Positions 1 to 9,752 of a stretch of 64,000 nt of DNA are shown piece after piece. How positions within the stretch are numbered: the stretch's first letter is position 1; each line of letters opens with the position of its first letter. The DNA comes from Mycolicibacillus trivialis (GTDB lineage: Bacteria > Actinomycetota > Actinomycetes > Mycobacteriales > Mycobacteriaceae): assembly GCF_002102395.1 (NCBI RefSeq), contig NZ_LQPZ01000047.1:26196-90195 (forward strand). Reading direction: 5' to 3'. The position numbers and the translations under genes are program-made. Below the pieces are notes generated by a model. It saw nothing but the letters and a program-made list of their open reading frames with translations, ran no database searches and was not told where the DNA came from.

Positions 1-614
1 GTGTGCTGTTCGTCGCCGAGAACCCGTCGCGGTCGCTGCAGAAGGTCAGTGAACTCTACGACCGGGTCGGTTTCGCCGCGGTCGGCCGGTTCAACGAGTT
101 CGACAACCTGCGCCGGGGCGGGATCCAGTTCGCCGACACCCGCGGTTACGCCTACGCGCGCCGCGACGTGACCGGCAGGCAGCTGGCCAACGTCTACGCC
201 CAAACCCTGGGCACCATCTTCACCGAGCAGGCCAAGCCCTACGAGGTGGAGCTCTGCGTCGCCGAGGTGGCGCACTACGGCGAGACCAAGCGCCCCGAGC
301 TGTACCGGATCACCTACGACGGCTCGATCAACGACGAGCCGCATTTCGTGGTGATGGGCGGCACCACCGAGCCGATCATCACCGCGATGAAGGACTCCTA
401 CACCGAGAACGCCGGCCTCGCCGACGCCGTGCAGGTCGCGGTGCACGCGCTGCACGCCGACGACGGGGAGGCCGCCGAGCCGCGGGTGCTCGGGCCGGGA
501 ACGCTGGAGGTGGCGATCCTCGACGCCGGCCGGCCCAAGCGGGCGTTCCGGCGGATCACCGGGGCCGCGCTGGAGGCGCTGCTGCCCGAGCGGCCGGCGG
601 GAACCGCCGAGTAG
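1..614 (+). CDS. prcA: Proteasome alpha subunit PrcA (5' end outside window)
   Basis: This is the C-terminal part of the 20S proteasome alpha subunit, which forms the outer gated rings of the mycobacterial proteasome. The reading frame is open from the window edge. From memory of M. tuberculosis PrcA, the visible part begins near residue 39, in the strand reading [20 protein letters not shown], so roughly 38 N-terminal residues, including the gating tail, lie outside. The conserved stretches [26 protein letters not shown] and [16 protein letters not shown] are intact. The C-terminus ends in [11 protein letters not shown] before TAG. In M. tuberculosis pup, prcB and prcA lie just upstream in this direction, so they are expected to the left. 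The gene is followed by a variable island instead of running straight into pafA. Confidence 0.97.
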   Translation, partial: VLFVAENPSRSLQKVSELYDRVGFAAVGRFNEFDNLRRGGIQFADTRGYAYARRDVTGRQLANVYAQTLGTIFTEQAKPYEVELCVAEVAHYGETKRPELYRITYDGSINDEPHFVVMGGTTEPIITAMKDSYTENAGLADAVQVAVHALHADDGEAAEPRVLGPGTLEVAILDAGRPKRAFRRITGAALEALLPERPAGTAE

Positions 615-880
615 GTGTTGTCGGCGCCGGTCGTGGCCGACGGCCACACCCTGAAATCGACGATGCAGGACGTGATCGTGCTGATTTTTCCGCCTATAAT
701 CCGGCCTGGGTGTCGATTTCAGGGTGCTTCGTAACCTAGTACTGAGCTCGGCGGGTTTGCTCCTCGGTGAGGTTGTCCAACTGTGTTTCACTGGCGGCTG
801 GCGACGCCGCCGGGATGCCCAGCACGGCAGCGGCTTCCCCGGTGGGGCATGGCATATCACCAGCAATCACGATGCGGCCC
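615..880. other. Gene-free stretch after prcA
   Basis: No convincing coding region is visible between the prcA stop and the stop of the minus-strand paralogue. Short open frames here have no ribosome binding site and no recognisable product. The only structure I see is the perfect 15-bp inverted repeat described separately at 647-726. Confidence 0.6.
647..726. repeat. Perfect 15-bp inverted repeat with 50-bp spacer
   Basis: The left arm CACCCTGAAATCGAC (647-661) is the exact reverse complement of the right arm GTCGATTTCAGGGTG (712-726). The 50-bp spacer is less GC-rich than its surroundings and includes TTTTTCCGCCTATAAT. The arrangement could be a miniature or relic transposon end pair, or a long hairpin at the end of the prcA transcript. 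I do not recognise the arm sequence as a known insertion sequence end. Confidence 0.6.
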
Positions 881-1420
881 TTACTGATCCAACCCGCACA
901 TCGACCACGCCCGATCAGCAATCTCGCGTATCGGTAGATCTGCGCGACTCGGTGGCTCGACTAGGCCGCCGGGGCGTACCCGCGCGGCCTGGGCCATGTC
1001 GGCGTCGTACACGGTGACCATATCGTTGAGTGCGGAGCGGATGTGCGGACTGGCGTCAGGGTTTTCCAGCAGCGCAGCTCGCAGCATGGCGGCCGCTGGC
1101 AGGATGTCCATGCCTGTTCTATCCGGCTTCGGGATGACCGCGTTGCTGATGGCGTAGGTGGTGCACAGGTTGACGTCTTGGGTATGACGGGTTTCTGCGC
1201 TGACGACCGCTGGTGGCGGTGCGCCTTCGGGTGTAGGCGCTGCGATAGTGGTCGGGGTTGCGGCGGTCATGATGGCCCCGGCGATCGCGCCCCCGGCTGC
1301 GGCGGCGATCAGCGCGGCGGCTATTGCTGCCCGGTTGTGTTGCCGCCGTGGCGGTGTGGAGGCGGGCCAGGGTGGAAGCCCGCCGGTGGTCGCCGGGGGT
1401 GGGGCGTGCAGGATGGCCAT
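881..1420 (-). CDS. Membrane-anchored extracytoplasmic protein, tandem paralogue 2
   Basis: This 179-residue protein is not recognised. It has a short Pro-rich N-terminal segment, one hydrophobic helix around residues 28-53 (Ala- and Ile-rich) and a roughly 110-residue domain that should lie outside the membrane. The domain carries the motifs TQDVNLCTTY, GMDILPAAAMLR and ALLENPDASP and ends MCGLDQ. The same motifs and the two Cys positions (LCTTY, and CG near the end) occur in the upstream gene, so a disulfide is plausible. Its ATG at 1420 lies three bases after the stop of that gene, so the two form an operon. They are a tandem duplication in the gap between prcA and pafA. Confidence 0.75.
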   Translation of the reverse strand: MAILHAPPPATTGGLPPWPASTPPRRQHNRAAIAAALIAAAAGGAIAGAIMTAATPTTIAAPTPEGAPPPAVVSAETRHTQDVNLCTTYAISNAVIPKPDRTGMDILPAAAMLRAALLENPDASPHIRSALNDMVTVYDADMAQAARVRPGGLVEPPSRADLPIREIADRAWSMCGLDQ

Positions 1421-1423
1421 GGT

Positions 1424-2065
1424 CTATGTCCTCCCGCACACTTCGGCCGCCCGGTGGAACGCCTTATCGGAGGCGTCGCGGTCCCATACTGGCGGTTGGG
1501 CGAGTCCGCGCTGTCGCACCTGGGCCAGCGCTGCCATCACTCCCTCGTAACTGGTCAACACATCCGTCATGGCTGCCCGAATCTCGGGACTAGCGTCAGG
1601 GTTTTCTAGCAACGCCACCCGCAGCTCGGCGGCGGCTGGCAGCACGTCCATTCCGGTTTCGGCGTACTTCGGTGCTGTCGCGTGCAGGGTGATGTAGGTG
1701 GTGCACAGTCGCACGTCTTGGGTGTGGATCTCCGCAGCGCTGGGCCCACTGGCCGCCGGCGGCGGCGGTGCGGCCGCGTCGGTGTCGGGGCGCGCCTGGC
1801 TCATCAGCAGCGACCCTGCGATACCGCCGCCGAGGGCCACCGCAGCCACCAGCACCCCCAGCCCGGCACGTGTCCACCACCGCCGCGCGCTGCGATCAGA
1901 GGACTCGGGCATGCGCCGCGGCGGCGGGGCCGGCCACCCCGGACCACCCACCGCCGGGGGCGGCGGGGTCATCACCGGCTGGACCCCGGTGGCAGCAGGC
2001 GACCACGGCGACACCGGGGCGCCGGGCGCCGCGTTCGGCCCGCCGGTGTTCATCGGGTGTGTCAC
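1424..2065 (-). CDS. Membrane-anchored extracytoplasmic protein, tandem paralogue 1
   Basis: This unrecognised protein has about 213 residues. A Pro/Ala-rich cytoplasmic head of about 60 residues is followed by one transmembrane helix (AGLGVLVAAVALGGGIAGSL) and an extracytoplasmic domain with TQDVRLCTTY, GMDVLPAAAELR, ALLENPDASP and a terminal VCGRT. The domain is clearly paralogous to that of the next gene. I chose the GTG at 2065 because GGGAGG lies five bases upstream; the open frame extends to a TTG at 2083 with no better signal. A TAGGCT -10 hexamer at 2110-2105 would give a leader of about 30 bases. The function is unknown; topology suggests a cell-envelope role. Confidence 0.75.
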   Translation of the reverse strand: MTHPMNTGGPNAAPGAPVSPWSPAATGVQPVMTPPPPAVGGPGWPAPPPRRMPESSDRSARRWWTRAGLGVLVAAVALGGGIAGSLLMSQARPDTDAAAPPPPAASGPSAAEIHTQDVRLCTTYITLHATAPKYAETGMDVLPAAAELRVALLENPDASPEIRAAMTDVLTSYEGVMAALAQVRQRGLAQPPVWDRDASDKAFHRAAEVCGRT

Positions 2066-2104
2066 TGCCGCCTCCCAGGTCAAACGCTTAGCTCTGGTGC
2101 GGTC

Positions 2105-2110
2105 AGCCTA
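2105..2110 (-). promoter_or_regulatory. -10 hexamer for the tandem paralogue operon
   Basis: The minus strand reads TAGGCT about 39 bases before the GTG at 2065. This fits a leadered transcript using the GGGAGG site. No clear -35 is visible. Confidence 0.4.
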
Positions 2111-2216
2111 CGGCTCCGCTACTGCCGTGTGGGGGGCTTGACGACAAAGTGAAGGCTTCAGTCCCTCCGTTGTGGATAACTCGCGCAACAGAGGCACCCA
2201 GGGGAGCGGGGTGGCC

Positions 2217-2249
2217 GCCGTTCCTTTCGGCACCGTCGAAAGGAACGGC
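2217..2249. repeat. 13-bp perfect stem-loop
   Basis: GCCGTTCCTTTCG (2217-2229) pairs perfectly with CGAAAGGAACGGC (2237-2249) around the 7-base loop GCACCGT. There is no T-run on either strand, so it is not a classical intrinsic terminator. It could be a U-less terminator, a DNA-binding site or a structured leader element. Confidence 0.65.
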
Positions 2250-2264
2250 CGATCAGTATCGAAG

Positions 2265-2279
2265 CTGATTCTGAATCAG
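2265..2279. promoter_or_regulatory. 15-base palindrome, candidate operator
   Basis: CTGATTCTGAATCAG is a perfect palindrome with a single central base, lying between two divergent genes and about 100 bp before pafA. The shape suits a dimeric repressor, but I cannot match it to a known mycobacterial regulator. Confidence 0.4.
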
Positions 2280-2364
2280 ATATACGCATCGTCGCAGCGC
2301 ATGCAGCGCATACTGCGTCACCGCCCGTCGGCGCGGCCGGGCCGCGCCGTGGCGACCCAACCAG

Positions 2365-2370
2365 TAGGCT
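2365..2370 (+). promoter_or_regulatory. -10 hexamer for leaderless pafA
   Basis: TAGGCT is followed by exactly six bases and then the GTG start at 2377, with no ribosome binding site. This spacing predicts a transcript that begins at the start codon. Confidence 0.55.
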
Positions 2371-2376
2371 CAAGCC

Positions 2377-3735
2377 GTGCAGCGACGAATCATGGGCATC
2401 GAGACCGAGTTCGGCGTGACCTGCACATTTCACGGCCAACGCCGACTGTCGCCCGACGAGGTGGCGCGTTACCTGTTTCGCCGGGTGGTGTCCTGGGGGC
2501 GCAGCTCCAACGTGTTCCTGCGCAACGGGGCGCGGCTCTACCTCGACGTGGGCAGCCACCCCGAGTACGCCACCGCCGAATGCGACAACCTGCTGCAGCT
2601 GGTCACCCACGACCGCGCCGGGGAGCGGGTGCTCGAAGACCTGTTGGTCGACGCCGAGCAGCGGCTGGTCGACGAGGGCATCGGCGGCGACATCTACCTG
2701 TTCAAGAACAACACCGATTCGGCAGGCAACTCCTACGGCTGCCACGAGAACTACCTGATCGTGCGCGCCGGGGAGTTCTCCCGCATCTCCGACGTGCTGC
2801 TGCCGTTCCTGGTCACCCGCCAGCTGATCTGTGGTGCGGGCAAGGTGCTGCAGACCCCCAAGGCCGCCACCTTCTGCCTGTCCCAGCGCGCCGAGCACAT
2901 CTGGGAGGGCGTCTCCAGCGCCACCACCCGGTCCCGCCCGATCATCAACACCCGCGACGAACCGCACGCCGACGCCGAGAAATACCGCCGCCTGCACGTG
3001 ATCGTCGGTGACTCCAACATGAGCGAGACCACCACCCTGCTCAAGGTGGGCACCGCCGCGCTGGTGCTGGAGATGATCGAGGCCGGCGTCGCGTTCCGGG
3101 ACTTCTCCCTGGACAACCCGATCCGCGCGATCCGGGAGGTCAGCCACGACGTCACCGGTCGGCGGCCGGTACGGCTGGCCGGCGGACGGCAGGCCAGCGC
3201 GCTGGACATCCAGCGCGAGTACTACGGCCGGGCGGTGGACTACCTGGCCAACCGGGCGCCGACACCCGAACTGCAGCAGGTCATCGACCTGTGGGGCCGC
3301 CAACTCGACGCGGTGGAGAGCCAGGACTTCGCCAAGGTCGACACCGAGATCGACTGGGTGATCAAACGCAAATTGTTCCAGCGCTACCAGGACCGCTACG
3401 ACATGGAACTGTCCGACCCCAAGATCGCCCAGCTGGACCTGGCCTACCACGACATCAAGCGCGGGCGCGGTGTGTTCGACCTGCTGCAGCGCAAGGGCCT
3501 GGCAGCCCGGGTGACCACCGACGAGGAGATCGACGCGGCCGTCGACACCCCGCCGCAGACCACCCGCGCCAAGCTGCGCGGGGAGTTCATCAGCGCCGCC
3601 CAGGCCGCCGGGCGTGACTTCACCGTCGACTGGGTGCACCTCAAGCTCAACGACCAGGCGCAGCGCACCGTGCTGTGCAAGGACCCGTTCCGGTACGAGG
3701 ACGAGCGGGTCGCGCGGCTGATCGCCAGTATGTGA
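2377..3735 (+). CDS. pafA: Pup--protein ligase PafA
   Basis: PafA uses ATP to join the C-terminal glutamate of Pup to substrate lysines, marking proteins for the proteasome. The product has 452 residues, the length I recall for M. tuberculosis PafA, and is very similar throughout. It starts [14 protein letters not shown], containing the metal-binding Glu9. The catalytic Asp is in [18 protein letters not shown] (Asp57). Other conserved carboxylate-amine ligase segments are [18 protein letters not shown] and [15 protein letters not shown], and the C-terminal [20 protein letters not shown] is intact. The GTG start is supported by alignment and by the leaderless -10 hexamer. pafB and pafC follow on the same strand, as is usual. 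Confidence 0.98.
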   Translation: MQRRIMGIETEFGVTCTFHGQRRLSPDEVARYLFRRVVSWGRSSNVFLRNGARLYLDVGSHPEYATAECDNLLQLVTHDRAGERVLEDLLVDAEQRLVDEGIGGDIYLFKNNTDSAGNSYGCHENYLIVRAGEFSRISDVLLPFLVTRQLICGAGKVLQTPKAATFCLSQRAEHIWEGVSSATTRSRPIINTRDEPHADAEKYRRLHVIVGDSNMSETTTLLKVGTAALVLEMIEAGVAFRDFSLDNPIRAIREVSHDVTGRRPVRLAGGRQASALDIQREYYGRAVDYLANRAPTPELQQVIDLWGRQLDAVESQDFAKVDTEIDWVIKRKLFQRYQDRYDMELSDPKIAQLDLAYHDIKRGRGVFDLLQRKGLAARVTTDEEIDAAVDTPPQTTRAKLRGEFISAAQAAGRDFTVDWVHLKLNDQAQRTVLCKDPFRYEDERVARLIASM

Positions 3736-3774
3736 CCGGCGCGCCGGGACCGGCCCGCGCGGCGGTGCTCCGGT

Positions 3775-3780
3775 TAGGCT
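3775..3780 (+). promoter_or_regulatory. -10 hexamer for leaderless pafB
   Basis: TAGGCT is followed by six bases and then the GTG at 3787. This repeats the pafA arrangement and favours 3787 over the in-frame GTG at 3781. Confidence 0.5.
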
Positions 3781-3786
3781 GTGGCC

Positions 3787-4785
3787 GTGGCGGAATCCAA
3801 AGTCGAACGGCTGCTCAACCTGGTGATCGCGCTGCTGTCCACCCGCGGATATCTCACCGCCGAGAAGATCCGCGCCACCGTGGTCGGCTACGACAACGAC
3901 AGCGACGACGCCTTTGCCCGGATGTTCGAACGCGACAAGAGCGAACTGCGCGACCTGGGCATCCCGCTGGAGACCGGCCGGGTCTCCTCTTCGAGCCCGG
4001 TGGAGGGCTACCGGATCAGCGTCGGCGACTATGCGCTGCCGGAGATCACCTTCACCTCCGGTGAGGCGGCCGCGGTGGCGGTGGCCGGCCAGCTGTGGGA
4101 GACCCCCGAACTGATCACCGCGACCCAGCGGGCGCTGCTGAAGCTGCGCGCCGCCGGCGTCGAGGTCGACCCGGACGCCTCCACCGCTATCGCCCCGGTC
4201 ACCGAGCGGCCCGGCCTGCGCGGCGCGGGCGCGGTGCTCAGCGGGCTGCTGTCCGCGATCGACAACGGGCAGGCTGTGCAGTTCGACCACCGCCCCTCCC
4301 GTAGCCAGCCCTATACGCAGCGCACCGTCGAACCGTGGGGCGTGCTCACCGCCAAGGGTCGCTGGTACCTGGTCGGCCACGACCGCGACCGGGACGACAC
4401 CCGGGTGTTCCGGCTCTCCCGCATGGGCGACACCGTCACCGCGGTCGGGGAGCCCGGCGCGGTAACCCGGCCCGCCGACGCGGACCTGCGGCAGATCGTC
4501 ACCGACGCGGTCGCCGGCTCGGCGACGACGGTGACCGCCCGGGTGTGGGTGGCCGCGGACCGCGGCGTGGCACTGCGGCGTTCGGGTATCGCGGTCGAGG
4601 AACGCCGCCTCGGTGAGCGGGACGGCACGGTGATCGAACTGCAGGGCGATGCGCTGGGCCGGCTGGCCCGCACCGTCGCCGGCTACGGTGCCGACGCCGT
4701 GGTGCTGGAGCCGCCCGAGTTGCGCGAGGAGGTCCTCGCCCGGCTGCGGGCCGTCGCGAGCGACGAGATGGAGGTGGCCGGCTGA
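3787..4785 (+). CDS. pafB: DNA-damage transcriptional activator subunit PafB
   Basis: PafB pairs with PafC to form a heterodimer that activates the RecA-independent DNA-damage regulon; despite the name it does not act in pupylation. The product of about 332 residues has an N-terminal helix-turn-helix (residues 1-65, KVERLLNLVIALLSTRGYLT), a central WYL domain whose motif is seen in KGRWYLVGHDRDRDDTRVF, and a C-terminal WCX-type domain ending near LARLRAVAS. I chose GTG 3787 because it matches the M. tuberculosis N-terminus and the leaderless hexamer. The stop overlaps the pafC start by one base (TGATG), so the two subunits are translationally coupled. Confidence 0.95.
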   Translation: MAESKVERLLNLVIALLSTRGYLTAEKIRATVVGYDNDSDDAFARMFERDKSELRDLGIPLETGRVSSSSPVEGYRISVGDYALPEITFTSGEAAAVAVAGQLWETPELITATQRALLKLRAAGVEVDPDASTAIAPVTERPGLRGAGAVLSGLLSAIDNGQAVQFDHRPSRSQPYTQRTVEPWGVLTAKGRWYLVGHDRDRDDTRVFRLSRMGDTVTAVGEPGAVTRPADADLRQIVTDAVAGSATTVTARVWVAADRGVALRRSGIAVEERRLGERDGTVIELQGDALGRLARTVAGYGADAVVLEPPELREEVLARLRAVASDEMEVAG

Positions 4786-5765
4786 TGCGCCCGATCTCCG
4801 AGCGGCTGGTGCGGCTGCTCAACATGGTGCCGTACTTCCAGGCCAACCCGCGGGTGCACCGCGCCAAGGCGGCCACCGACCTGGGTGTGACCGAAGAGCA
4901 GTTGGTCGACGATTTGAACCTGCTGTTCGTCAGCGGCCTGCCCGGCCATTACCCCGACGACCTGATCGATTTCGTCGACATCGACGCCGACCACATCGAG
5001 GTGACCTTCTCCGCCGGGCTCGACCATCCGCTGCGGCTGACCTCACCGGAGGCCACCGGGCTGCTGATGGCATTGCGCGCCCTCACCGACATCCCCGGGG
5101 TGGTGGAGCCGGAGGCGGCGCGCAGCGCGATCGCCAAGATCGAGGCGGCGGCGGGGGCGGCCACCGCCGACCAGACCGAAGCGGCCGCCGCGGTCGACGA
5201 ACCCGCCCCGGCGGAGGGCGACGCCGCGGCCGCGGTCCGCCAGGCCGTCACCGACGGCCGGGCGCTGAGCATCGACTACTACGCCGCCTCCCACGACACC
5301 CTCACCACCCGGATGGTGGACCCGATCCGGGTCGTGCTGATCGGCAACCACAGCTACCTGGAGGGCTGGTGCCGCGAGGCCGACGGCGTCCGGCTGTTCC
5401 GGTTCGACCGGATCGTGGACACCACCGTGCTCGACGAGCCTTCGGCGCCGCCGGAGCCGGCCGTGGCGGCCCCGACCGACATGTCGCTGTTCACCGCCGA
5501 CCCGGGCCTGCCCGCCGCTACCTTGCTGGTGGCGCCGTCGGCGGCCTGGATGTTCGAGTACTACCCGATGCGGGTGCTCAACGAGCTGCCCGACGGCACC
5601 TGCGAGGCGGCGATGACCTACGCCTCCGACGACTGGATGACTCGGCTGCTGCTGGGCCTGGGCGGGCAGGTGCGGGTTCTGGAACCGGAGAGCCTGGCCC
5701 AGCGGGTGCGCCGGGGCGCGGCCGCGGCGGTGGCCGCCTACGACGCGGCGGGACGCTCGGCCTAA
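4785..5765 (+). CDS. pafC: DNA-damage transcriptional activator subunit PafC
   Basis: This is the second WYL-family subunit of the PafBC activator. The 326-residue product has an N-terminal winged helix (ERLVRLLNMVPYFQAN), a linker rich in Ala and Glu near residues 120-150, a WYL domain (residues about 150-215, with YLEGWCREADGVRLFRFDRI) and a C-terminal WCX-like domain. As in other PafC proteins, the middle of the WYL triad is altered (GWC rather than WYL). Its ATG overlaps the pafB stop. Confidence 0.94.
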   Translation: MRPISERLVRLLNMVPYFQANPRVHRAKAATDLGVTEEQLVDDLNLLFVSGLPGHYPDDLIDFVDIDADHIEVTFSAGLDHPLRLTSPEATGLLMALRALTDIPGVVEPEAARSAIAKIEAAAGAATADQTEAAAAVDEPAPAEGDAAAAVRQAVTDGRALSIDYYAASHDTLTTRMVDPIRVVLIGNHSYLEGWCREADGVRLFRFDRIVDTTVLDEPSAPPEPAVAAPTDMSLFTADPGLPAATLLVAPSAAWMFEYYPMRVLNELPDGTCEAAMTYASDDWMTRLLLGLGGQVRVLEPESLAQRVRRGAAAAVAAYDAAGRSA

Positions 5766-5784
5766 CCGGGCCGGCGGGCTGCGG

Positions 5785-5790
5785 TAGCAT
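5785..5790 (+). promoter_or_regulatory. Possible -10 for tatA
   Basis: TAGCAT lies 26 bases before the tatA GTG, followed by the ribosome binding site GGAGG at 5803-5807. It suggests that tatAC can be transcribed separately from pafBC. No -35 is apparent. Confidence 0.35.
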
Positions 5791-5816
5791 CGTGGCGACG
5801 TCTGGAGGTAACCAAA

Positions 5817-6059
5817 GTGGGCAGTCTTAGTCCGTGGCACTGGGCGATCCTGCTGGTCGTGGTGATCGTCCTGTTCGGTGCCAAACGGCTTCCCGACGCA
5901 GCACGATCGCTGGGCAAGTCGTTGCGGATCTTCAAATCCGAGGTCCGCGAGCTGCAGAACGAGGGCAGGGCGGAGACTCCGGCGAGTCCCGCCGCGCCGC
6001 CCACCGCGGTGCAGTCCGAGCGCGTCGACCCACCCGCGGCCGACGGACGGGCCTCCTAA
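5817..6059 (+). CDS. tatA: Sec-independent protein translocase TatA
   Basis: TatA is the pore-forming or membrane-weakening subunit of the twin-arginine translocase. The 80-residue product has one N-terminal transmembrane helix ([14 protein letters not shown]), the hinge FGAKRLP, an amphipathic helix ([17 protein letters not shown]) and a Pro/Ala-rich acidic tail, the full TatA architecture at normal length. The GTG start is preceded by GGAGG with suitable spacing. tatC follows 48 bases later. The window's sugar-binding protein at 48451 carries a likely Tat signal and would be a client. Confidence 0.96.
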   Translation: MGSLSPWHWAILLVVVIVLFGAKRLPDAARSLGKSLRIFKSEVRELQNEGRAETPASPAAPPTAVQSERVDPPAADGRAS

Positions 6060-6107
6060 CCCGGCCTCGACCCCGGCGTGCGGCGCGGCCGCACGCCTCG
6101 ACTTCTG

Positions 6108-7049
6108 ATGGTGCGCACCCAGGGATTGTTCAAGCGGCTCGACCCGCGTCAACGCCGCAGCCGCACCAACCCGCACGGCACGATGGCGCTCGCCGACCAC
6201 CTGCGCGAGCTGCGGACCCGGCTGCTGATCTCCCTGGCCGCGATCTTCCTGACCACGATCGCCGGATTCCTGTGGTATTCGCATCCGGTGTTCGGGCTGG
6301 AAAGCCTCGGCGAATGGTTGCGTCACCCCTACTGCGCACTGCCGCCGTCGGCGCGTGCCGACATCAGCGCCGACGGGCAGTGCCGGCTGCTGGCGACCGC
6401 CCCGTTCGACCAGTTCATGCTGCGTCTGAAGGTGGGGTTGGCCGCCGGAGTGGTGCTGGCCTGCCCGGTCTGGTTCTACCAACTGTGGGCGTTCATCACC
6501 CCGGGGCTCTACCAGAAGGAGCGCCGGTTCGCGGTCACCTTCGTGGTCTCCGCGGTGGTGTTGTTCGTCGCCGGGGCGCTGCTGGCCTACCTCGTGCTGG
6601 CCAAGGCCCTGCACTTCCTGCTCACCATCGGCAGCGACGTGCAGGTCACCGCCCTCTCCGGCGACCAGTACTTCGGCTTCCTGATCAACCTGCTGCTGGT
6701 GTTCGGCATCAGCTTCGAGTTCCCGCTGCTGATCGTGATGCTCAACGCCGTCGGCGTCCTCAGCTACCAGCGCCTCAAAAACTGGCGGCGCGGCCTGATC
6801 TTCGTGGTGTTCCTGTTCGCGGCGATCTTCACCCCCGGCTCCGACCCGTTCTCGATGATCGCGCTGGGCCTCGCGCTGACGCTGCTGCTGGAGTTCGCGA
6901 TCCAGATCGCCCGCCTGCACGACAAGCGCAAGGCGAGACGCGCCGCGGCCGCGGAGGCGTTGGCCGACGACGAGGCGTCGGTGCTCGAGGACCCGTCACC
7001 GGTCGCCGCACCCGGCCCGATCACCCGCACCGATGACGACGCCACCTGA
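6108..7049 (+). CDS. tatC: Sec-independent protein translocase TatC
   Basis: TatC is the polytopic receptor that recognises the twin-arginine signal. The 313-residue product has six hydrophobic helices. It contains the family's N-terminal [13 protein letters not shown], the segment [16 protein letters not shown] with its conserved FxxxxKxxL pattern, and the periplasmic [10 protein letters not shown] loop. The C-terminal cytoplasmic tail is charged and of the length seen in mycobacteria. The frame is open to 6078, but the ATG at 6108 fits homologues, which begin shortly before LFKRLDPR. The last 17 bases overlap the start of helY. Confidence 0.96.
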   Translation: MVRTQGLFKRLDPRQRRSRTNPHGTMALADHLRELRTRLLISLAAIFLTTIAGFLWYSHPVFGLESLGEWLRHPYCALPPSARADISADGQCRLLATAPFDQFMLRLKVGLAAGVVLACPVWFYQLWAFITPGLYQKERRFAVTFVVSAVVLFVAGALLAYLVLAKALHFLLTIGSDVQVTALSGDQYFGFLINLLLVFGISFEFPLLIVMLNAVGVLSYQRLKNWRRGLIFVVFLFAAIFTPGSDPFSMIALGLALTLLLEFAIQIARLHDKRKARRAAAAEALADDEASVLEDPSPVAAPGPITRTDDDAT

Positions 7050-9747
7050 GTCGGAACTGGCCCGCTTCACCGCGGACCTGCCGTTCGCCCTCGACGAGTT
7101 CCAGCGCCGGGCCTGCACCGCCTTGGAATCCGGCCACGGCGTCCTGGTCTGCGCCCCCACCGGCGCGGGCAAGACCGTGGTGGGAGAGTTCGCGGTGCAC
7201 CTCGCGCTGGCCGGCGGCGGCAAGTGCTTCTACACCACCCCGTTGAAGGCGCTGAGCAATCAGAAGCACACCGATCTGAGCGCCCGCTACGGCGCCGAAC
7301 ACATCGGTCTGCTCACCGGCGACCAGTCGATCAACGGGGACGCCCCGGTGGTGGTCATGACCACCGAGGTGCTGCGCAACATGCTCTACGCGGATTCACC
7401 GACCCTGCAGGGACTTTCCCACGTAGTGATGGACGAGGTGCACTTCCTGGCCGATCGGATGCGCGGCGCGGTCTGGGAGGAGGTGATCCTGCACCTACCC
7501 GAACCGGTGCGGCTGGTCAGCCTCTCCGCCACGGTCAGCAACGCCGAGGAGTTCGGCGGCTGGATCCAGACCGTGCGCGGCGACACCACCGTCGTCGTCG
7601 ACGAGCATCGCCCGGTGCCGCTGTGGCAGCACATGCTGGTCGGTAAGCGGCTGTTCGACCTGTTCGACGCCGACGGCAAGACCGGCGCGGTCGCTCCGGA
7701 ACTGCTGCGGCACATCAGCCACCGCCGGGAAGCCGACCGGCTCTCCGACTGGCGGCCGCAGCGCCACCGCGGCGGACCGGTCCGGGTCTTCCGGCCGCCG
7801 GCCCGCCCGGAGGTGATCGCCGCGCTCGACGGCGCCGGGCTGCTGCCGGCCATCACGTTCGTGTTCTCCCGGGCCGGTTGCGACGCGGCGGTGCGCCAGT
7901 GCCTGCGCTCGCCGCTGCGGCTGACCACCGAAGCCGAGCGCGCGCGCATCACCGAGGTCATCGAGCGGCGCTGCGCGCACCTGGCCGACGCCGACCTGGG
8001 GGTGCTGGGCTACTACGAATGGCGCGAGGGGCTGCTGCGGGGGATGGCCGCCCACCACGCCGGGATGCTTCCCGGGTTCCGCCACACCGTCGAGGAACTG
8101 TTCACCGCCGGACTGGTCAAAGCCGTGTTCGCCACCGAGACCCTGGCGTTGGGCATCAACATGCCGGCCCGCACCGTGGTGCTGGAGCGGCTGGTGAAAT
8201 TCAACGGCGAAGAGCACGCCCCGCTGACGCCGGGGGAGTACACCCAGCTGACCGGGCGGGCCGGGCGCCGCGGCATCGACGTCGAGGGCCACGCGGTGGT
8301 GGTGTGGCAACCCGACGTCGAACCGGCCGACGTGGCCGGGCTGGCCTCCACCCGCACCTTCCCGCTGCGCAGTTCGTTCGCGCCGTCGTACAACATGACG
8401 ATCAACCTGGTGTCGCGGATGGACACCGAGCAGGCGCACCGGCTGCTGGAGCAGTCCTTCGCCCAGTACCAGGCCGACCGGTCGGTGGTGGGGCTGGTCC
8501 GCGGTGCCGAGCGGGGCCGGGCGATGCTCGCCGAGATCGCCGCCGAACTCGGCGGCGCCGACGCCCCCATCCTCGACTACGCCCGGCTGCGCGAGCAGAT
8601 CTCCCAGCGGGAGAAGGCCCAGGCCCGCGCCTCCCGGCTGCAGCGGCGCCGCGCCGCCAACGACGCGCTGGCCGGGCTGCGCCGTGGCGACATCATCACG
8701 ATCAGCCACCGCCGCCGCGGCGGGCTGGCGGTGGTGATCGAGGCCGCCCGCGACGACCTGGACCCGCGGCCGCTGGTGCTGACCGAGCACCGCTGGGCGG
8801 GCCGGATCTCCTCGGCCGACTATCCGGGCGCGACACCGCCGCTGGGCACGATGCGGCTGCCCAAGCGGGTCGAACACCGCCAGCCGCGGGTCCGCCGGGA
8901 CCTGGCGTCGGCGCTGCGTTCGGCCGCCGCCGGGCTGGCGGTGCCGCGGCGCGACCGCGGCCGCGGCGACGAACCGGCCGACCCGGAGTTGCTCAAACTG
9001 CGCGCTCGGCTGCGATCCCACCCGGCGCACCACACCGCCGACCGCGACGAGGGGTTGGCCGCCGCGCAACGCTACCTGCGCATCGAACGCGACAACGCCC
9101 AGCTCGACAAGAAGGTGGCGGCGGCGACGAACTCGCTGGCCCGCACCTTCGACCGGATCGTCGGGCTGCTCACCGAACGCGGTTACATCCGCAGCTCGCC
9201 GGACGGGGATCTGACGGTCACCGACGACGGTCGGTTGCTGGCCCGCATCTACAGCGAAAGCGACCTGTTGGTGGCCGAATGCCTGCGTACCGGCGCGTGG
9301 CAGGGGCTCAAGCCCGCCGAGCTGGCCGCGGTGGTCTCCGCGGTGCTGTTCGAGACCCGCGGGGACGGCCACGGCGGTATCCACGGCGCCGACGCTCCGT
9401 CGGCGGGGGTGCGGCGCGGCCTGCAGAACACCCTGCGGCTGTCGGCGCACCTGCGCACCGACGAGCAGCGGCACCGGCTGGCCACCGGCCGCGAGCCCGA
9501 CGACGGGTTCGCGGGCGCGGCCTATCACTGGGCCCGCACCGGTGACCTGGCGACCGCGCTGGCGGCCTCCGACGTGACCGAGACCGGCAGCCCGCTGTCC
9601 GCCGGGGATTTCGTGCGCTGGTGCCGTCAGGTACTCGATCTGCTCGATCAGGTCCGCAACGCCGGCCTGCAGCCCGAACTGCGTCGGACGGCGCAGCAGG
9701 CGATCGGTGCGATTCGGCGCGGCGTCGTCGCGGTCGACGGAGGGTAG
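7033..9747 (+). CDS. helY: ATP-dependent RNA helicase HelY
   Basis: This is a Ski2/Mtr4-like superfamily 2 helicase of 904 residues, close to the length I recall for mycobacterial HelY. Motif I is [13 protein letters not shown] (residues about 38-50), motif II is DEVHFL, motif III is SLSATVSN and motif VI is [12 protein letters not shown]. The second half carries the SK12/MTR4-type arch region and a C-terminal DSHCT-like domain (from about residue 720). The ATG overlaps the tatC stop, so expression is coupled to tatAC. The role is probably RNA turnover or processing; the exact substrate in mycobacteria is not something the sequence can show. Confidence 0.95.
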   Translation: MTTPPESELARFTADLPFALDEFQRRACTALESGHGVLVCAPTGAGKTVVGEFAVHLALAGGGKCFYTTPLKALSNQKHTDLSARYGAEHIGLLTGDQSINGDAPVVVMTTEVLRNMLYADSPTLQGLSHVVMDEVHFLADRMRGAVWEEVILHLPEPVRLVSLSATVSNAEEFGGWIQTVRGDTTVVVDEHRPVPLWQHMLVGKRLFDLFDADGKTGAVAPELLRHISHRREADRLSDWRPQRHRGGPVRVFRPPARPEVIAALDGAGLLPAITFVFSRAGCDAAVRQCLRSPLRLTTEAERARITEVIERRCAHLADADLGVLGYYEWREGLLRGMAAHHAGMLPGFRHTVEELFTAGLVKAVFATETLALGINMPARTVVLERLVKFNGEEHAPLTPGEYTQLTGRAGRRGIDVEGHAVVVWQPDVEPADVAGLASTRTFPLRSSFAPSYNMTINLVSRMDTEQAHRLLEQSFAQYQADRSVVGLVRGAERGRAMLAEIAAELGGADAPILDYARLREQISQREKAQARASRLQRRRAANDALAGLRRGDIITISHRRRGGLAVVIEAARDDLDPRPLVLTEHRWAGRISSADYPGATPPLGTMRLPKRVEHRQPRVRRDLASALRSAAAGLAVPRRDRGRGDEPADPELLKLRARLRSHPAHHTADRDEGLAAAQRYLRIERDNAQLDKKVAAATNSLARTFDRIVGLLTERGYIRSSPDGDLTVTDDGRLLARIYSESDLLVAECLRTGAWQGLKPAELAAVVSAVLFETRGDGHGGIHGADAPSAGVRRGLQNTLRLSAHLRTDEQRHRLATGREPDDGFAGAAYHWARTGDLATALAASDVTETGSPLSAGDFVRWCRQVLDLLDQVRNAGLQPELRRTAQQAIGAIRRGVVAVDGG

Positions 9748-9752
9748 GCCGG

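Larger units (their letters stand above)
2066..2376. other. Divergent control region between the paralogue operon and pafA
   Basis: This gene-free stretch of about 310 bases separates two divergent transcription units. It holds a 13-bp perfect hairpin (2217-2249), a 15-base palindrome (2265-2279), a tandem 9-bp direct repeat GCAGCGCAT (2294-2302 and 2303-2311) and -10-like hexamers at both ends. I see no small gene in it. Confidence 0.6.

Noticed and set aside
2158..4380. Long minus-strand open frame of 740 codons opposite pafA and pafB
   Set aside because: It is the antisense shadow expected in GC-rich DNA. The plus strand carries unmistakable pafA and pafB, and the minus product is low-complexity with no recognisable domain.
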